The position numbers were made by a program, and so were the translations under genes. 64,000 bases of DNA, from assembly GCA_040382055.1 (NCBI GenBank), contig JBEIGE010000003.1, forward strand, positions 137,597 to 201,596, written 5' to 3'. This document shows, one piece after another, positions 41,671-50,625 of this stretch; within the stretch, counting starts at the first letter, position 1, and every line of letters begins with the position of its first letter. The notes beneath the pieces were generated by a model. The model worked only from the letters and a program-made list of their open reading frames with translations. It was not told the origin of the DNA and made no database searches. Origin of the DNA: JBEIGE01 sp040382055. Its GTDB lineage: Bacteria > Pseudomonadota > Gammaproteobacteria > Burkholderiales > Burkholderiaceae_C.

Positions 41671-43992
41671 ATGATTGCCCAGGAATTGGAAGTTAGTTTG
41701 CATATGGCGTTTGTCGAGGCGCGCCAGCAACGCCATGAGTTCATCACGGTTGAGCACCTGCTGCTTGCCTTGCTCGACAACCCGGGTGCGGCAGAGGTGC
41801 TGCGGGCCTGTTCTGCCAACGTGGATGATCTGCGTAAGTCTTTAACCAACTTCATCAAGGACAACACGCCCCAAGTAGCGGGCAGCGATGATGTGGATAC
41901 CCAGCCCACACTGGGCTTTCAGCGCGTGATCCAGCGCGCCATCATGCACGTGCAGTCCACAGGAAGCGGCAAAAAAGAAGTGACGGGCGCCAATGTGCTG
42001 GTTGCAATTTTTGGTGAGAAAGACTCCCATGCGGTTTACTACCTGCACCAGCAGGGCGTGACTCGCCTTGACGTGGTCAACTTCATCGCGCACGGCATCA
42101 AGAAAAATGATCAACCAGAAGCAGCTAAACCCAGTGAAGGACAGCCCGAAAGCGAAGAGGGCGCAGCCGAGAAAAACGAAAAAGCTTCACCCCTTGAGCA
42201 GTACACCCAGAACTTGAATCAGTCTGCCAAAGAAGGAAAAATTGATCCTTTGATCGGCCGAGAATACGAAGTAGAGCGCGTCATCCAGATTCTCTGCCGC
42301 CGCCGCAAAAACAACCCGCTTTTGGTGGGCGAGGCCGGCGTGGGCAAGACCGCCATAGCCGAGGGCTTGGCTTGGCGCATTACCCAAAAAGATGTGCCCG
42401 ACATCCTGGCAGATGCCATTGTCTATTCGCTGGATATGGGCTCTTTGCTGGCCGGTACCAAATACCGGGGTGATTTTGAGCAGCGCCTCAAGGGTGTTCT
42501 CAAATCACTCAAGGACAAGCCTAACGCCATTTTGTTCATCGACGAAATTCACACGCTTATTGGTGCTGGAGCTGCATCGGGCGGTACGCTGGATGCCTCC
42601 AATCTACTCAAGCCGGCACTCTCAAGTGGCCAGCTCAAGTGCATTGGAGCCACCACCTTTACCGAGTACCGTGGCATTTTCGAAAAAGATGCCGCCCTCT
42701 CACGTCGTTTCCAGAAAGTCGATGTGGTTGAGCCTACCGTCGAAGAAACGATTGAAATTCTCAAGGGTCTCAAGTCGCGTTTTGAAGAGCACCACAATGT
42801 CAAGTATGCGGTCGCAGCTTTGCAGGCGGCTGCTGAGCTCAGTGCCAAGTACATCAACGACCGTCACTTGCCCGACAAGGCCATCGACGTTATCGATGAG
42901 GCTGGCGCTGCCCAGCGCATACTGCCGCCCTCCAAGCGCAAGAAAACCATCAGTAAGACCGAGGTCGAAGAAATCGTGGCCAAGATTGCGCGTATTCCAC
43001 CGGCCAACGTTTCCAATGACGATCGCAGCAAGCTCAAAACGCTTGACCGTGACCTCAAAAGCGTGGTCTTCGGGCAGGACAAGGCGCTTGATGTGCTGGC
43101 TTCTGCCGTCAAAATGGCTCGTTCCGGTTTGGGTCGGGGTGACAAGCCGATTGGTTCATTCCTGTTCAGTGGCCCCACTGGCGTGGGTAAAACCGAAGCG
43201 GCCAAGCAGCTGGCCTACATCATGGGTATTGAACTCATCCGCTTTGATATGTCCGAGTACATGGAGCGTCACGCGGTTAGTCGACTCATAGGCGCCCCCC
43301 CGGGGTATGTGGGCTTCGACCAGGGCGGATTGCTTACTGAGGCTGTGACCAAGAAGCCACACAGTGTGTTGCTGCTCGACGAGATTGAGAAAGCCCACCC
43401 GGATATCTTCAACGTATTGCTTCAAGTCATGGACCATGGCACCTTGACTGATAACAATGGACGTAAGGCTGATTTCCGCAACGTGATCATCATCATGACC
43501 ACCAATGCCGGAGCAGAGACCATGAACAAGGCCACCATCGGCTTTACCAACCCGCGACAGGCGGGAGATGAGATGGCCGATATCAAGCGACTGTTCACGC
43601 CGGAATTCCGTAACCGGCTGGATGCCACCGTAAGCTTCAAGGCGTTGGACGAGCAAATCATACTTCGTGTGGTCGACAAGTTCCTGCTTCAGTTGGAAAC
43701 GCAATTGGCCGAGAAGAAGGTCGACGTCACCTTCACCGACAAGTTGCGCAAGCACTTGGGCAAGAAGGGCTTTGACCCCCTCATGGGTGCCCGACCCATG
43801 CAGCGCCTGATTCAGGACACGATCCGCCGCGCCCTTGCAGATGAGTTGCTGTTTGGTCGCCTGACTGATGGTGGCCGTCTCACCGTGGACTTGGATGACA
43901 CGGACGAGAGTAAAACTGAGGTGCTGCTGGACATTCAGCCCCTGCCCAAGAAAGAGGGCAAGGCCAAGCCTGAAGAAGCCACAGCCGGTTGA
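41671..43992 (+). CDS. clpA: ClpA, unfoldase subunit of the ClpAP protease
   Basis: A 773-residue Hsp100 protein. The N-terminal double Clp repeat (MIAQELEVSLHMAFVEARQQ), first AAA+ module (Walker A GEAGVGKTA) and second AAA+ module (GPTGVGKTE) are in order. A ClpP-docking loop of the IGF/IGL type occurs in KATIGFTNPR, so it can use the ClpP encoded at 13.8 kb. The C-terminal tail (KPEEATAG) is short. It unfolds proteins delivered by ClpS or carrying tags. Confidence 0.97.
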   Translation: MIAQELEVSLHMAFVEARQQRHEFITVEHLLLALLDNPGAAEVLRACSANVDDLRKSLTNFIKDNTPQVAGSDDVDTQPTLGFQRVIQRAIMHVQSTGSGKKEVTGANVLVAIFGEKDSHAVYYLHQQGVTRLDVVNFIAHGIKKNDQPEAAKPSEGQPESEEGAAEKNEKASPLEQYTQNLNQSAKEGKIDPLIGREYEVERVIQILCRRRKNNPLLVGEAGVGKTAIAEGLAWRITQKDVPDILADAIVYSLDMGSLLAGTKYRGDFEQRLKGVLKSLKDKPNAILFIDEIHTLIGAGAASGGTLDASNLLKPALSSGQLKCIGATTFTEYRGIFEKDAALSRRFQKVDVVEPTVEETIEILKGLKSRFEEHHNVKYAVAALQAAAELSAKYINDRHLPDKAIDVIDEAGAAQRILPPSKRKKTISKTEVEEIVAKIARIPPANVSNDDRSKLKTLDRDLKSVVFGQDKALDVLASAVKMARSGLGRGDKPIGSFLFSGPTGVGKTEAAKQLAYIMGIELIRFDMSEYMERHAVSRLIGAPPGYVGFDQGGLLTEAVTKKPHSVLLLDEIEKAHPDIFNVLLQVMDHGTLTDNNGRKADFRNVIIIMTTNAGAETMNKATIGFTNPRQAGDEMADIKRLFTPEFRNRLDATVSFKALDEQIILRVVDKFLLQLETQLAEKKVDVTFTDKLRKHLGKKGFDPLMGARPMQRLIQDTIRRALADELLFGRLTDGGRLTVDLDDTDESKTEVLLDIQPLPKKEGKAKPEEATAG

Positions 43993-44008
43993 GACGGGCC
44001 AACTTCAG

Positions 44009-44058
44009 GTTAGCCCAGGTCAGCCCAAGTTAGAGCCGGTTAGAGCCGGTTAAAGCAG
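44009..44058. repeat. Five imperfect 10-bp tandem repeats between clpA and the iron receptor gene
   Basis: Units at 44009, 44019, 44029, 44039 and 44049 read GTTAGCCCAG, GTCAGCCCAA, GTTAGAGCCG, GTTAGAGCCG and GTTAAAGCAG. Two units are identical. The array fills most of the 67-base gap between convergent genes and may vary in number between strains. Confidence 0.75.
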
Positions 44059-44059
44059 A

Positions 44060-45103
44060 TTAACGAAAGCCAATCCGGTCGAGCATCTGTTGAACTTTCA
44101 CCTGGTTCATGCCGATCACGCTGATGGGAATGGTTTCACTTTTGAAAGAGCCGCCGGACATCTTCGTTAGTGCCGGGTTGTTCAAGGTGACCCCCTTGGC
44201 CACTGGCCATTCATTGTTGCCATTCGCAAAGTGCTCCTGAGCAACTGGGCTGGCCAAGTACTCCAAAAATTTGATGGCATTCTGGACATTTTTGGCATGC
44301 CGGGCGACTGCGCCTCCAGCAATGTTCACGTGTGTTCCCCAAGACATCTGATTAGGGAAAACAACACCCAGCCGGTCTATTGCGGCTTTGTCCTCGGGAT
44401 TTTCGGAGCGCATGATGCGCGCAAGGTAATAGGTATTGGTGACAGCGATGCTGCACTCACCCGAGGCAACACCGCGGATTTGGTCAGTGTCTCCGCCTTT
44501 GGGTGACCTGGCCATATTGTCTACCATGCCCTTGAGCCAGTCTTGTGCCTTTTGTTCTCCAAGGTGTTCGGTTACAGCACCAAACAGGGAAAGGTTGTAG
44601 GGGTGAGAGCCCGAGCGGATGCACAGCGTTCCCCTGTTTTTCGGGTCTCCCAATTCTTCATAGGTGTCCACATTTTCTTTTTTGATCTTCATCTTGTCAT
44701 ACACAATCACTCGAGCCCGTGTCGAGAAGCCAAACCAAGGGGTACCGCCTTCGCTCGCAGCTTTTGCCCGGAATTGCGCAGGAATTGCCTCTTCCAGAGT
44801 CCTGGATTTGATGGGCTGGAACAATCCTTCAATCTCGCCCTTCCACAGTCGTGCAGCATCAACAAGCAAAATCACGTCTGCGGGGGAAGCACTTCCCTCC
44901 GCTTTGAGACGAGCGAGAATACCGGCATCGTCGGCATCGACCCGATTGATTTTGATGCCGGTGTTTTTGGTGAATGTGCTGTAAAGCACCTCATCGCTGG
45001 GGTAGTGTCTTGCTGAATAGATATTCAGCACTTGATCCTGCGCGTGACTTGGGCTGGCAGCTATCAAAAATGAAGCAATTAACAGAACGGTTCGCTGGAT
45101 CAT
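44060..45103 (-). CDS. Fe(3+) ABC transporter substrate-binding protein (FbpA/FutA-like)
   Basis: A 347-residue periplasmic receptor. A signal peptide (TVLLIASFLIAASPSHA) is followed by VLNIYSARHYPSDE, where the first tyrosine region of FbpA lies; TNTYYLARI provides the paired C-terminal iron-binding tyrosines. It should bind ferric iron in the periplasm. The ABC permease and ATPase genes are not adjacent. A Fur-type box overlaps its promoter (45130-45162), which supports iron control. Confidence 0.92.
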   Translation of the reverse strand: MIQRTVLLIASFLIAASPSHAQDQVLNIYSARHYPSDEVLYSTFTKNTGIKINRVDADDAGILARLKAEGSASPADVILLVDAARLWKGEIEGLFQPIKSRTLEEAIPAQFRAKAASEGGTPWFGFSTRARVIVYDKMKIKKENVDTYEELGDPKNRGTLCIRSGSHPYNLSLFGAVTEHLGEQKAQDWLKGMVDNMARSPKGGDTDQIRGVASGECSIAVTNTYYLARIMRSENPEDKAAIDRLGVVFPNQMSWGTHVNIAGGAVARHAKNVQNAIKFLEYLASPVAQEHFANGNNEWPVAKGVTLNNPALTKMSGGSFKSETIPISVIGMNQVKVQQMLDRIGFR

Positions 45104-45129
45104 GTGTTTTCCTATAAGTTTCTGCCTTA

Positions 45130-45162
45130 ATCATAAAACAAACGCGAATCATTCTCAATAAC
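45130..45162 (-). promoter_or_regulatory. Iron-receptor promoter with overlapping Fur-type box
   Basis: On the minus strand TTGAGA (45158-45153), 17 bases and TATGAT (45135-45130) form a near-consensus promoter. The segment at 45144-45162 contains AATCATTCTCA, a half-site of the Fur consensus with a partly matching second half, and covers the -35 element. Fur with iron should repress the gene. Confidence 0.7.
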
Positions 45163-45212
45163 TAATGATGAAAATAAGCTTTTTTGTTCAATTTCGGCCT
45201 TCCGTCATTCTG

Positions 45213-46160
45213 ATGGCAAGACCGCACTTGCACCTGCTCAGGCGCATGACGCTGTCCGGGTGGACTATTGGGTTAGCGCTGGCCATTGGCCTGTCGGGTT
45301 GTGCAACTCATCCAATACCTGCACCGATACCGGGCGCAGAGCCTGAACCTCGTTCTGCACCGCCTGTGGTTCTGAAACAACCGCCCCGTATTGGTCTGGC
45401 CTTGGGCGGTGGCGCAGCCCGTGGTTTTGCCCATGTCGGGGTCATACAGGTTCTTGAGGAGGCTGGAATTCGACCTGCCATTGTTACAGGCACCTCCGCC
45501 GGGAGTCTGGTTGCAGCCCTCTATGCCAGCGGTAAAAGCGGTAGCCAGCTGCAACAAGTGGCCGAAATGATGGATGAAGCCACTTTCACCGACTGGATTT
45601 TTCCCATTTTCAGCCGTGGAATTTTGCGCGGTGATGCGCTCGCGCGCTATGTCCACACGCAAGTCAATGGTCGACGTATCGAGGAAATGGCCATCCCCTT
45701 GGGTATTGTGGCCACAGACCTGAACAATGGGCAGGGGGTTTTATTTCAGCGCGGTGACACCGCAACAGCGGTGCGGGCCTCAAGTGCTGTGCCCGCAATT
45801 TTCCCTCCGGTCAAGATATCTGGGAGAGAGTATGTCGACGGTGGCCTGGTGTCGCCGGTGCCGGTCCGTTATGCCCGGCAGATGGGTGCTGAGCTGATCA
45901 TTGCCGTGGATATATCGAGCGCGCCCGAAGGCAATGCGGCCAGCGACACCCTGCAAATTTTGCTTCAAACCTTCACCATTATGGGGAAAAGCATTAATTT
46001 CCTGGAGTTGCGCGATGCCGACATCATCATCCGGCCTATGCTCAATTCGGTCTCCAGCGCAGACTTTACAGCCCGCAAGCGATCCATCGAAGCTGGGCGG
46101 GCTGCGATGGTGGCGGCATTGCCACAGTTACGGGCTACCATGGAAGCTAAAAGCCGTTGA
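45213..46160 (+). CDS. Patatin-like phospholipase, lipoprotein (RssA-like)
   Basis: A 315-residue lipid acyl hydrolase. The start has two arginines, a hydrophobic segment and the lipobox LSGC, so it is probably a lipoprotein. The catalytic Ser-Asp dyad is formed by GTSAGS (with GGGAARGFAH as oxyanion loop) and EYVDGGLVSPVPV. Starts at 45165 or 45246 are also possible; 45213 gives the most normal signal peptide. It diverges from the Fur-controlled iron receptor gene. Substrate and biological role are unknown. Confidence 0.85.
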   Translation: MARPHLHLLRRMTLSGWTIGLALAIGLSGCATHPIPAPIPGAEPEPRSAPPVVLKQPPRIGLALGGGAARGFAHVGVIQVLEEAGIRPAIVTGTSAGSLVAALYASGKSGSQLQQVAEMMDEATFTDWIFPIFSRGILRGDALARYVHTQVNGRRIEEMAIPLGIVATDLNNGQGVLFQRGDTATAVRASSAVPAIFPPVKISGREYVDGGLVSPVPVRYARQMGAELIIAVDISSAPEGNAASDTLQILLQTFTIMGKSINFLELRDADIIIRPMLNSVSSADFTARKRSIEAGRAAMVAALPQLRATMEAKSR

Positions 46161-46208
46161 GAGGCTTAATGAACTTCCAGAGGAAGGTCTGTAATTTGAC
46201 AAAATGCA

Positions 46209-46239
46209 TAAAAAAAGGCCTCGTGGTAAGACGAGGCCT
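46209..46239 (-). terminator. Intrinsic terminator for the phasin gene
   Basis: AGGCCTCGT (46216-46224) pairs perfectly with ACGAGGCCT (46231-46239). On the minus strand the hairpin is followed by a run of T (the A run at 46209-46216 on the plus strand). It lies ~130 bases after the phasin stop; the stretch between shows no gene. Confidence 0.82.
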
Positions 46240-46366
46240 GAAGGGATCCTTGAACCCTGAGGTTTCGAAAAGATCCGAGGAGACAACCAGTAGAAACTTA
46301 ACGTTTCCGGCAGTTCATTATGTCAGGGTTTTCCCTTGATTGACACTTTTGAACTCAAATTCGACA

Positions 46367-46909
46367 TTAGCGTTTTTTGGCAACAGGTTTGGTTGCGTTG
46401 ATGGCAGTGGAGGCCACTGTAGCCAAATTGGCTTCAGCCATGTCAGTTGCTTGCTTGACAGCTTTTTGCACAGATTCCAGAGCGTTGGTGCCGGCAGATA
46501 TAGCGCTCTTGAAGACAGCAACTGCGGTTTCGGAACCGGCAGGTGCGTTTTTGGAAACATTGTCAACCAGAGTCATGAATTTTTTCTGTGCATCGGCAGC
46601 TTGTACTTCAACGGCCTTGGTGAAATCAGCACTGGTTCCGGAAGCGATGTCATACAGATGACGGCTGTAGGCGGCGGTTTTCTCGGCCAGAGGCTGGAAC
46701 ATGTTCGATTGAAGCGTCAGCAATTCCTGAACATCTTTGGCGCTCATGGCGGTTTGTGTGTGGCTGGTCGCCTCAGACAAAGCAGCTTTAGAGGCGGTCA
46801 GGTTCAGTTCAACCAGTTTCTCGACGCCTTCAAAGGCTTTGTGGGTCAAACCAAACAAAATTTCCATATTGGCTTTATTTGCAGCCATAACTTGATCAGC
46901 AGTCAACAT
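46367..46909 (-). CDS. phaP: Phasin family protein, PHA granule-associated
   Basis: A 180-residue protein rich in Ala and helices, with the phasin_2 start MLTADQVMAANKANMEILFGLTHKAFEGVEKLVELNL and a lysine-rich end (ATKPVAKKR). It would coat polyhydroxyalkanoate granules. ATG 46909 follows GGAGAA. Its promoter, 100 bases upstream, is bracketed by two 13-bp motifs (separate entry). PHA synthase genes are not in the window. Confidence 0.93.
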   Translation of the reverse strand: MLTADQVMAANKANMEILFGLTHKAFEGVEKLVELNLTASKAALSEATSHTQTAMSAKDVQELLTLQSNMFQPLAEKTAAYSRHLYDIASGTSADFTKAVEVQAADAQKKFMTLVDNVSKNAPAGSETAVAVFKSAISAGTNALESVQKAVKQATDMAEANLATVASTAINATKPVAKKR

Positions 46910-46988
46910 ATCATTTTCTCCAAAAGTTAAAAAGTGAACCTGTATCTGCATCTCAACATTTGTATTGGCTGTTTAATTTGCGGCCATG

Positions 46989-47060
46989 TTGCACTGCAGC
47001 ATAATTTGAATTATACGGAGCCAAATGACCTTTGCAAGTGTTTTTTGTTGCAATGCAGCA
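46989..47060 (-). promoter_or_regulatory. phaP promoter flanked by two TTGCAxTGCAGCA motifs
   Basis: On the minus strand TTGCAA (47037-47032), 16 bases and a perfect TATAAT (47015-47010) form the promoter. TTGCACTGCAGCA (46989-47001) lies at the expected transcription start and TTGCAATGCAGCA (47048-47060) just upstream of the -35; they differ at one base and are direct repeats 59 bases apart. TGC-rich sites are known for PhaR, the PHA-responsive repressor; assignment to PhaR is inference. Confidence 0.65.
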
Positions 47061-47090
47061 AATTAGAGAGTCTCGACTAGAAGTCTGTCG

Positions 47091-48095
47091 ATGAAAGCCT
47101 TTTATTCTGATCATTTCGTACTTCCATTGCCCGAGGGCCATCGCTTCCCTATGGCCAAGTACGGTCAACTCAAAGGCCTAATCCGCAGTGAGCTCTCCGC
47201 CATCAATCTGCTGGAGGCACCCCGGGCCAGTGATGGCGAACTCGCCCTCGTACACCATCCCGCCTATATTTCGGCTGTGGTCAGTGGCGCCATCAGTGCC
47301 GCCGGGATGAGAGAGATTGGATTTCCCTGGAGTTCAGCCATGGTGGAGCGGTCCCGCCGCTCAACGGGTGCGACCATAGCTGCTGCCCGCATCGCTTTTC
47401 AAGAGGGCATTTGCGGTAACTTGGCGGGGGGCACTCACCACGCCTATGCAGGGCAGGGTGGTGGATTTTGTGTGTTTAACGATGCAGCAGTGGCCGCCCG
47501 GCTGATGCAAGCGGAGTGGACCCGGAAAAATCCAGTATCCAAGCCCCTGGGGGTGCTTATCATTGATTTGGATGTCCACCAGGGCAACGGCACCGCCAGT
47601 ATTTTTCAAAATGACCCGACTGTTTTTACGCTCTCCCTTCACGGAGCAAAGAATTACCCGTTCCGTAAGGAGACGAGTGATCTCGATGTGCCCTTAGCCG
47701 ACGGCTGTTCAGATGCTGACTATTTGGCTTCGCTTGACGATGCCTTGAGTATTGCGTGCACCCGATTTGATCCTGGTCTTGCAATTTACCTGGCAGGAGC
47801 TGACCCCCATGAAGGCGACAGACTGGGCCGGCTGGGGCTAAGTTATGACGGCCTGATAGCCCGTGATCAGAGGGTGTTTGACTGGTGTTTGCACAAGAAA
47901 ATTCCTGTGGCATTTGTGATGGCCGGCGGCTATGGACACAATATAAAGACCACCCTTGAGGTCCAGATGAATACCTACCGCACAGCTCTTGAGTACTGGC
48001 ATAAGTGGAAAAGCTCCGTTGAAATAGAGATGCAAACAGACAGCCGCACGCACAACAATAGGCACAACAAGAGTCTCGCAGACGACTACAAATAA
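47091..48095 (+). CDS. Histone deacetylase-like / acetylpolyamine amidohydrolase family protein
   Basis: A 334-residue arginase-deacetylase-fold enzyme. The zinc ligands are in IIDLDVHQGNGTA (Asp and His) and AGADPHEGDRLG (Asp), and the catalytic histidine pair in LAGGTHHAYAGQGGGFCVFND. Bacterial members deacetylate small molecules such as acetylpolyamines or acetoin-related compounds, or protein lysines. The basic tail after ~300 looks disordered. It diverges from phaP; one 13-bp motif lies 31 bases before its ATG. Confidence 0.88.
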   Translation: MKAFYSDHFVLPLPEGHRFPMAKYGQLKGLIRSELSAINLLEAPRASDGELALVHHPAYISAVVSGAISAAGMREIGFPWSSAMVERSRRSTGATIAAARIAFQEGICGNLAGGTHHAYAGQGGGFCVFNDAAVAARLMQAEWTRKNPVSKPLGVLIIDLDVHQGNGTASIFQNDPTVFTLSLHGAKNYPFRKETSDLDVPLADGCSDADYLASLDDALSIACTRFDPGLAIYLAGADPHEGDRLGRLGLSYDGLIARDQRVFDWCLHKKIPVAFVMAGGYGHNIKTTLEVQMNTYRTALEYWHKWKSSVEIEMQTDSRTHNNRHNKSLADDYK

Positions 48096-48161
48096 CGACA
48101 TGCACAATGTCAGCTATCCACTGACCAACTATCAGGCTGCTGCTGGCAAAATCACAAGCAA

Positions 48162-48641
48162 ATGACGCATAGCAATGACAAACCTCAAGTCCAGGTGCCC
48201 GAGCAGCTGCCTAAACCGCCCCGCCCTGAGGGCCGGGATGCTTACCGGGTATTTCGCACTATCCAAACCCGCTGGCTCGATAACGATGCGTATGGCCACA
48301 TCAACAACACGGTTTACATCACCTGGTTTGACACGGCCGTGAATGCCTGGTTGATTGAGGAGGGTGTACTCGATATACATCATGGCTCGACCATCGGCTT
48401 GGTGGTTGAGATGCACTGCAACTACTTTGCACCATTGGCGTTTCCCCAGCCGCTGGAAGCGGGAATAAGGATTGCTAAACTCGGCAACTCCAGCGTGCGC
48501 TATAACATCGGTGTCTTTGCGAAGGGCGAGGCTCTGGCAGCAGCACAGGGGTACTTTACGCATGTCTATGTCGACCGGCAAACCCGTCGTCCTGTACCCC
48601 TCACTGACAAACCAAGAAAAATTCTGGAGAAGCTCCTGTGA
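48162..48641 (+). CDS. Acyl-CoA thioesterase, hotdog fold (4HBT)
   Basis: A 159-residue thioesterase with the 4-hydroxybenzoyl-CoA thioesterase signature TRWLDNDAYGHINNTVYITWFDTA, including the catalytic Asp. Substrate is unknown; short or medium acyl-CoA is usual. Its stop overlaps the GTG start of the nitroreductase gene (GTGA), so both are coupled. It follows the deacetylase-like gene by 66 bases in the same direction. Confidence 0.88.
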   Translation: MTHSNDKPQVQVPEQLPKPPRPEGRDAYRVFRTIQTRWLDNDAYGHINNTVYITWFDTAVNAWLIEEGVLDIHHGSTIGLVVEMHCNYFAPLAFPQPLEAGIRIAKLGNSSVRYNIGVFAKGEALAAAQGYFTHVYVDRQTRRPVPLTDKPRKILEKLL

Positions 48642-49405
48642 ACGCCCCAACTCAAACCAACACACTTGCCCCGACCACAAATCAGGCTTTGGCAGCACAA
48701 CCCACGCCAGCCAGTACCTCTGCCGTTGATCAGGCCATCATCTCCCGAATGTCGGCTCGCGCTTTCACCCGGCAGCCGGTATCTAAAGAACTCATCCAGA
48801 CGCTGCTTGAAGTGGCCAGCCGGGCACCCTCCGGTACCAACACCCAACCCTGGAAAGTGTATGTATTGCAAGGTAACAGCCGCGATGCACTGGTTGATAA
48901 AGTGTGTGCTGCTCATGACGCCATTCGCGCTAATCCTGCATTGGCCGCTGAGTACCGCGAGGCTTACGACTATTACCCGGAGAAATGGGTCAGTCCCTAC
49001 ATCGACCGCCGTCGGGAAAATGGCTGGGGTCTTTACGGTTTGCTGGGCATCGGCAAAGCCGACAAAGACAAGATGCATCTGCAGCACCAACGCAATTACA
49101 AATTTTTTGATGCACCGGTGGGCCTGATGTTCACGATCGATCGCATCATGGGCCGTGGCTCGCTGGTAGACATGGGCATGTTTCTGCAAAACATCATGAT
49201 CAGCGCCCGAGGACATGGCCTGCACAGCTGCCCGCAGGCAGCCTGGAACGGATTTGCCAAAATAATTCTGCCGCATATCGGTGCAGGTGATGACGAAATG
49301 CTGGTCTGCGGCATGGCGCTGGGCTATGCCGATGCGACAGAAGTCGTTAACAACTTTCATACCCCACGTGTGCCGGTTCCAGAATTCACGCGCTGGCTTG
49401 AATAG
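48638..49405 (+). CDS. Nitroreductase family protein
   Basis: A 255-residue FMN oxidoreductase. The N-terminal ISRMSARAFTRQPVSKEL block binds FMN, ASRAPSGTNTQPWKVYVL is the family signature, and the C-terminal half has GLHSCPQAAW. Starts with GTG overlapping the thioesterase stop. It should reduce nitro compounds, quinones or enones with NAD(P)H; the physiological substrate is not evident. A 163-base region after the stop holds no gene. Confidence 0.88.
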   Translation: MNAPTQTNTLAPTTNQALAAQPTPASTSAVDQAIISRMSARAFTRQPVSKELIQTLLEVASRAPSGTNTQPWKVYVLQGNSRDALVDKVCAAHDAIRANPALAAEYREAYDYYPEKWVSPYIDRRRENGWGLYGLLGIGKADKDKMHLQHQRNYKFFDAPVGLMFTIDRIMGRGSLVDMGMFLQNIMISARGHGLHSCPQAAWNGFAKIILPHIGAGDDEMLVCGMALGYADATEVVNNFHTPRVPVPEFTRWLE

Positions 49406-49568
49406 TGACCTGGTGTTTGCTGTTTTGCTTATGCATCAGGTCCACCATTTCGTTGGTGCATCGTCTCATTCAGACAACTTGTGCTCATGCCTCAAGCAGC
49501 TCGGCTTTAGAACCCGCTTGTCTATATTTTCTTAAACCCCCGCGCTTAACTCCCACGCTTATCCTCAT

Positions 49569-50534
49569 ATGACCAAACCTACTATTCTTGTCGCTCGTGC
49601 CGTTTTTCCCGAAGTTATCGCTCGTCTGGAGCAGCACTTTAAGGTTGAGTCCAACCAGACTGACCAAGTCTGGTCCAAAGCACAGTTCATCGACAAGCTT
49701 CGCGACAAAGTTGGCGCTTTCACAACCGGTTCCGATCGCATTGATGCCGAGGTGCTTGCTGCCTGTCCGCATCTCAAAATTTGCGCCAATATGGCTGTGG
49801 GTTACAACAACTTTGACATTGCCGCCATGTCAGCCAAGGGCGTTATTGGAACCAATACCCCTGATGTGCTGACTGAAACCACCGCCGACTTCGGCTTTGC
49901 CCTGATCATGGCAACCGCTCGCCGCATGGCCGAGAGCGAGCATTACTTGCGCGCCGGTCTGTGGACCAAGTGGAGTTTTGACATGTTTGCCGGCTCAGAC
50001 ATTCATGGCTCGACGCTGGGTATTCTGGGTATGGGGCGCATCGGCCAGGGGATTGCCAGGCGCGGGGCTTTGGGATTTGGCATGAAGGTCATTTACCATA
50101 ACCGCTCCAAGCTGGATGCCGCCACTGAGTCAGAGTGCAAAGCAACTTATGTCAGCAAGGAAGAATTGCTCAAGACGGCAGACCACTTGATTCTGGTCTT
50201 GCCGTATTCAGCCGCATCACACCACGCCATTGGGGCCGCTGAGTTGGCGCAAATGAAACCCACGGCTACGCTGGTCAATATCGCCCGCGGAGGCATCGTG
50301 GACGATGCCGCGCTGGCACTGGCACTGAGCAACAAGCAGATTGCCGCAGCGGGCCTGGATGTGTATGAGGGCGAACCTGCAGTTCACCCCGACCTTTTGA
50401 AGGTACCCAATGTCGTGCTCACGCCGCACATTGCCAGCTCAAGCGTTCCTACCCGCTTGGCCATGGCCAATCTTGCGGCAGACAACCTGATTGGATTCCT
50501 GATCCAGGGCAGGGCGCTGACGCCCCTCAACTAG
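49569..50534 (+). CDS. 2-hydroxyacid dehydrogenase, glyoxylate/hydroxypyruvate reductase-like (GhrB type)
   Basis: A 321-residue NAD(P)H enzyme. The dinucleotide motif is LGILGMGRIGQGIARRG; catalytic Arg, Glu and His occur in NIARGGIVDD, YEGEPAVH and LTPHIASSS. The layout fits GhrB-type reductases of glyoxylate or hydroxypyruvate. The gene stands alone with 90 bases before rmuC. It differs in sequence from the 31.4-kb paralogue. Confidence 0.9.
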   Translation: MTKPTILVARAVFPEVIARLEQHFKVESNQTDQVWSKAQFIDKLRDKVGAFTTGSDRIDAEVLAACPHLKICANMAVGYNNFDIAAMSAKGVIGTNTPDVLTETTADFGFALIMATARRMAESEHYLRAGLWTKWSFDMFAGSDIHGSTLGILGMGRIGQGIARRGALGFGMKVIYHNRSKLDAATESECKATYVSKEELLKTADHLILVLPYSAASHHAIGAAELAQMKPTATLVNIARGGIVDDAALALALSNKQIAAAGLDVYEGEPAVHPDLLKVPNVVLTPHIASSSVPTRLAMANLAADNLIGFLIQGRALTPLN

Positions 50535-50625
50535 GCTCTGGACTTGCCCTTTAGCTCGTCGCTGAACTGCTTTAAATCTGCCCGACTGAAATCAGCCCGA
50601 CAATAGGTGCAAGGAGATTTTTGCC

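Noticed and set aside
42392..43291. 299-codon frame inside clpA in another reading frame
   Set aside because: The translation is low-complexity and rich in Ser, Arg and Pro, typical of an out-of-frame shadow of a coding region.
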